From CAWUEX02 sp963921305 (GTDB taxonomy: Bacteria > Pseudomonadota > Alphaproteobacteria > Rhodospirillales > Rhodospirillaceae): a stretch of DNA of 64,000 bases. Positions 61,162 to 64,000 of this stretch are shown here, piece by piece. Below the pieces are notes generated by a model. The model had not been told where the DNA came from. It was given only the letters and a program-made list of their open reading frames with translations, and searched no databases. Made by a program: the position numbers and the translations under genes. How positions within the stretch are numbered: the first letter of the stretch is position 1; each line of letters begins with the position of its first letter. The stretch covers positions 1,612,001-1,676,000 of the forward strand of contig CAWUEX030000002.1 in the NCBI GenBank assembly GCA_963921305.4, written 5' to 3'.

Positions 61162-62433
61162 GTCCCGACCGGCGGGGGCACAGGGTCTGCCGCCCCCGCT
61201 TCACAAGGCTATTTCAAGATGCCCGTTCTCCTTGCCGCCGTCGCGATCAACGCCATTCCCGTCAGCCTCGTAGTGCCGATGCTGCCGTTTCTTGGTCAGC
61301 GCTACGGTGCCAGCGAGTTCGAGGTCGCCATTCTTTTCATGCTGATGCCGCTGGTCGGCATCGTCGGCAACCCGCTGTGGGGCCGGCTGAGCGATTCCAT
61401 CGGCCGGCGCGGCGCGCTCACCTGCACCCTCGGCGGCACGGCGCTGTCGTTCGTTGCCTTCGCCTTCGCCAACACCCTCGATGCGTTGTACGCCACCCGG
61501 GTGTTGCAGGGGGTGTTCCACGGTTCGGTGTCGATTGCGCTGGCCTATGTCGCGCTCACCGTGGCCAAGGAAAACCGCGCCAAGGCCATGGGTCAGGTGT
61601 TCGGTGCCATGGGCATCGGTCTCGCCATTGGTCCCGCGCTCGGCGGGTTCCTCATGGGCGACAACGCCGCGACGTTTTCGCAAACCGTGCCGTGCTTGGT
61701 CGCCGCCGGATTGTCGCTCACCGCGGCGACCAGCGTGTTCCTGTTCCTCAAGGAGCCGCAAGCACCTGAAGCGGTTGATGGGGCGCCGGCGGGCGCAGCG
61801 GGTCCACCCAAGCCGGGTCCGGCGTCCGATCGCCTTAAAGCCGTCTTGGCCACGCCGGCGCTATGGCCGCTGGTGCTGATGATCCTCATCAGCGGGTTCA
61901 AGATGAACGCCGAGCAACTGGCGTATCCGTACTGGGGGATCGCTGTCGATTGGACGCCACAACTGGTCAGCTTCGGCTTCGCCGGATTGAGCATCGGCTT
62001 CCTTATCACGTCCTTCGCGCTCATCGGTCCCATGACCAAACGTTTCGGCGAAGAACGCACCCTGGCCATCGCCTCGGCGGTTGATGTCATCGCTCTCACA
62101 GGCTTTCTGCTCACATCCTCAAGCGCGTTTGCCTGGGCCTGGTTGTTCCTCGTGTCGATCTCCAGTCCCATGTGGGGCACGGTTTTAATCAGCGTGCTCT
62201 CCCGCCACGCGCCGGAGGGCATGCAGGGCACGGTGCAGGGTCTGGCAACATCGATGCAGCTCTCGGGGCGGATTATCGGCACGCTGATTGCAGGCGTCGT
62301 GCTGCAGCAGTTCGGCTATGCCGGCGTCTATACGCTGATGGCGGCGATGATCTGCCTCATCGTTGTTCAGGCCATCCGGTTCGTCATGGCTTTACCGCCG
62401 TCTGAGTCCCCAGCCGACCAGCCTGCACGTTAA
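61162..62433 (+). CDS. MFS transporter
   Basis: The product has 423 residues from a GTG at 61162; ATG starts at 61054 and 61219 are alternatives. About 12 helices follow the start of TM1 (AVAINAIPVSLVVPMLPFL). The MFS loop-2/3 motif is GRLSDSIGRRGAL. Later IGPALGGFL and the second-half helices near LVLMILISGFKMNAEQL fit drug or metabolite:H+ antiporters. The substrate cannot be predicted. Between ggt and this gene (60786-61161) lie only the tRNA and its promoter. The next gene starts 1 bp after its stop. Confidence 0.85.
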   Translation, partial: VPTGGGTGSAAPASQGYFKMPVLLAAVAINAIPVSLVVPMLPFLGQRYGASEFEVAILFMLMPLVGIVGNPLWGRLSDSIGRRGALTCTLGGTALSFVAFAFANTLDALYATRVLQGVFHGSVSIALAYVALTVAKENRAKAMGQVFGAMGIGLAIGPALGGFLMGDNAATFSQTVPCLVAAGLSLTAATSVFLFLKEPQAPEAVDGAPAGAAGPPKPGPASDRLKAVLATPALWPLVLMILISGFKMNAEQLAYPYWGIAVDWTPQLVSFGFAGLSIGFLITSFALIGPMTKRFGEERTLAIASAVDVIALTGFLLTSSSAFAWAWLFLVSISSPMWGTVLISVLSRHAPEGMQGTVQGLATSMQLSGRIIGTLIAGVVLQQFGYAGVYTLMAAMICLIVVQAIRFVMALPPSESPADQPAR

Positions 62434-62434
62434 A

Positions 62435-63280
62435 ATGACCGGCGGCACGGATGATCTGGAGCGGGCGTACTGGCAGCCGTATCCGGGCGTGCGCCGCACG
62501 TTTGTCGACGGGCCGGAAGGACAACTCCATGTCCGGGTGAAGACTCTTGATCCCACCGCTACGCTCGCGCCGCTTTACGGCGTCCATCAAAGTCCGTCGT
62601 CCAGCGTTGCCCTTGCGGCGCTCGTCGCCGAGATGGGGAATGACCGTCCTTGTGCCGCGGGCGACACGCCGGGCTTCGGTGAGTCCGATCCGCCCGCAGA
62701 GATGCCGTCAATCGACGACTACGCGGCGGCGCATCTGTCGATCCTCGACGCCTTGGCCTGGGAGGCTCCCATCGATCTGTTTGGGTTTTTCACCGGATCG
62801 AAGATCGTGCTCGCCATGGCGCGGGCGCAGCCGGAGCGGTTCCGGCGTCTCGTCCTAATGGGTGCTCCGCTGTACAGCGATGATGAGCTTGAAAGCGAAC
62901 GCACCACCTATCGTCCCGACGACTACGATTGGGATGGCGCGCACTTGATGAAGTGGTGGCAACATCTCAAGGCCGGCGCACCTGAGCCTCATTCTCTGTC
63001 TCTTTTTGCCCGTCACTTCGCCGAAATCCAGCGCGCCGGTCCTGACTCCTGGTGGGGCCACCGGGCTGCCTTCGATGTCGATCTGCGGGACTGGTTGCCG
63101 CAGGTCGCTCACCCGGTCTTTGTGCTCTGCACCGATGATCCCCAGGGCGCCAAGTCCACCGGCGCAGCGGATCTCGCACCGAACGGCCAAAGTCTTGAGC
63201 TGCCCTATCCAGGCCAGGCCCTATTGGATCTGCATACTGACGAGGTGTGCAGCCATCTCCGGGCGTTTTTGGACGCCTGA
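62435..63280 (+). CDS. Alpha/beta-hydrolase-fold protein without nucleophile serine
   Basis: The 281-residue protein starts 1 bp after the MFS stop. The fold is seen in TLAPLYGVHQSPSSS, GDTPGFGESDPP and SIDDYAAAHLSILDAL. The nucleophile elbow reads GFFTGSK (117-123), with Phe119 where Ser stands in GxSxG. Related proteins with a GYHTG elbow exist, as I recall, so this may be a known non-serine subgroup. Candidate catalytic Asp and His (FVLCTDDPQG, LDLHTDEV) are kept. It probably does not act as a normal esterase. Substrate unknown. Confidence 0.72.
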   Translation: MTGGTDDLERAYWQPYPGVRRTFVDGPEGQLHVRVKTLDPTATLAPLYGVHQSPSSSVALAALVAEMGNDRPCAAGDTPGFGESDPPAEMPSIDDYAAAHLSILDALAWEAPIDLFGFFTGSKIVLAMARAQPERFRRLVLMGAPLYSDDELESERTTYRPDDYDWDGAHLMKWWQHLKAGAPEPHSLSLFARHFAEIQRAGPDSWWGHRAAFDVDLRDWLPQVAHPVFVLCTDDPQGAKSTGAADLAPNGQSLELPYPGQALLDLHTDEVCSHLRAFLDA

Positions 63281-63390
63281 CGATCAGACTGGCGCGCGGC
63301 CTTGCTGCATGCCGCGTCTCGGCGCTAGCATGACGTCATGGAGACAACGCTGCCTGTGCAGGTGCGCGGCGGCCGGACCACGAGGTTTCG

Positions 63391-64000
63391 TTGACCCGTT
63401 CACATAGCCGCCGGCATGCGACGTCCAAAGGACCGACCGGCAGCGACGCTTCCCGCCCTGCGGCGCGCCGTGCAAAAGCCCGGTCTTCGCAGCGGCCAGA
63501 CACCGTGTTGGCGGCTGTCGATCTCGGCACCAACAACTGCCGCATGCTCGTCGCCCATCCGCACGAACACGACTTCGAAGTTGTCGATTCCTTTTCCCGC
63601 ATCACCCGCCTGGGCGAAGGTCTCAGCGGCTCGGGCTCGCTCTCCGAAGCGGCGATGCAACGCACCATCGAGGCGCTGCAATGCTGCGTGCGCAAAATGG
63701 AGAAGTGCGGAGTCACCCGTTCGCGCCATGTCGCCACCGAGGCTTGCCGCCGGGCCGACAACTGTGATGAGTTTCTCGATCGGGTACACCGGGATACCGG
63801 TTTGGACCTGGAAATTATCAGCGCCGATGAAGAGGCCGGTCTGGCCCTGAAAGGCTGCGCCTCGCTCATCGACCCCGCCGTTCCGTACTCTGTCATATTC
63901 GACATCGGCGGCGGCAGCACGGAAGTGTTGTTCGTGCGCAACCAGACTGAGCCGGCGCAAGATATGGACGTGCTTGGTTGTATTTCCATGCCCCTCGGCG
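63391..64000 (+). CDS. ppx: Ppx/GppA phosphatase, 3' end beyond window
   Basis: No ATG exists in the frame; the TTG at 63391 follows GAGG at 6-nt spacing and gives an Arg/Ser-rich leader of about 38 residues, which fits many alphaproteobacterial homologues. A GTG at 63505 is the alternative. The actin-like ATPase core has AAVDLGTNNCRMLVA (phosphate 1), SRHVATEACRRADN, LEIISADEEAGLALKG and VIFDIGGGSTEVLF (phosphate 2). Ppx/GppA removes phosphate from polyphosphate or pppGpp. The right edge cuts it after about 203 codons. Which of the two activities is present is unresolved. Confidence 0.85.
   Translation, partial: MTRSHSRRHATSKGPTGSDASRPAARRAKARSSQRPDTVLAAVDLGTNNCRMLVAHPHEHDFEVVDSFSRITRLGEGLSGSGSLSEAAMQRTIEALQCCVRKMEKCGVTRSRHVATEACRRADNCDEFLDRVHRDTGLDLEIISADEEAGLALKGCASLIDPAVPYSVIFDIGGGSTEVLFVRNQTEPAQDMDVLGCISMPLG

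Noticed and set aside
63339..63395. Short ATG frame (18 codons) ending at the ppx start as a leader peptide
   Set aside because: No ribosome-binding site and no hairpin or codon bias that would suggest attenuation.
1..64000. Search for IS elements, prophage, CRISPR arrays, rRNA and integrase genes
   Set aside because: No transposase, integrase, phage structural protein, repeat-spacer array or rRNA segment was found on either strand.

Overview
The window looks like a chromosomal segment of a heterotrophic, Gram-negative alphaproteobacterium, probably marine or aquatic. The basis is high GC with GC-rich third codon positions, many Sec or lipoprotein signal peptides, three TRAP solute receptors, several acyl-CoA, ThDP and MDR catabolic enzymes, and secreted Sel1-like proteins of a kind known from alphaproteobacteria. 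No rRNA, IS element, prophage, CRISPR array or plasmid function is visible. Gene order is dense and the GC texture is even, so little points to recent transfer. Product names come from reading translations by eye; no database search was run.

Layout. (1) 1-3194: a TPR protein cut by the left edge, a capsule-type glycosyltransferase and a methyltransferase. (2) 3191-9831, minus strand: a tightly spaced catabolic block with a PaaK-like ligase, acyl-CoA dehydrogenase, secreted tandem-YCII protein, MaoC hydratase, PuuE-like deacetylase, SDR and a membrane protein. (3) 9917-12344: four tandem paralogous secreted Sel1-like proteins with four invariant cysteines each. (4) 12390-14772: two MDR reductases and a DUF1330 protein. 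(5) 14795-17806: a complete TRAP transporter (DctM, DctQ, DctP), followed by a CpeT-like protein, a YfcG-type GST, an isochorismatase-like hydrolase, a DUF1838 protein and threonine ammonia-lyase. (6) 22581-27957: FkbM methyltransferase, DMT exporter, a second methyltransferase and two orphan DctP receptors. (7) 28095-35912: Zn-alcohol dehydrogenase, M24 hydrolase, two ThDP enzymes in tandem, a GNAT and an NSS symporter. (8) 35968-41904: a glycosyltransferase, a ubiquitin-fold MoaD-like protein beside an Asp-box propeller, a GPH symporter, an NTF2-like protein and a frameshifted amidohydrolase.

The most interesting region is 41905-51677. An OmpR/EnvZ-type two-component system is divergent from a gene set encoding a secreted YHYH-domain protein, a lipoprotein, an MbnP-like lipoprotein, its di-heme partner MbnH and a small His-tailed protein. 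A peptide-type ABC solute receptor and a YcnI-like protein, with a predicted mature N-terminal histidine, follow. An 11-bp inverted repeat with a perfect TATAAT in its loop lies in the divergent promoter region. MbnH/MbnP and YcnI are linked to copper in the literature, so a copper-responsive periplasmic system is a reasonable hypothesis.

The right end (51931-64000) holds a SnoaL-like protein, an ABC-F ATPase, a 939-residue secreted protein built of repeats related to those of the YHYH protein, a CRTAC1-like FG-GAP protein overlapping a gamma-glutamyltransferase gene, tRNA-Gln(CTG) with a clear sigma70 promoter, an MFS transporter, an alpha/beta-hydrolase-fold protein lacking the nucleophile serine, and the start of a Ppx/GppA phosphatase cut by the right edge.
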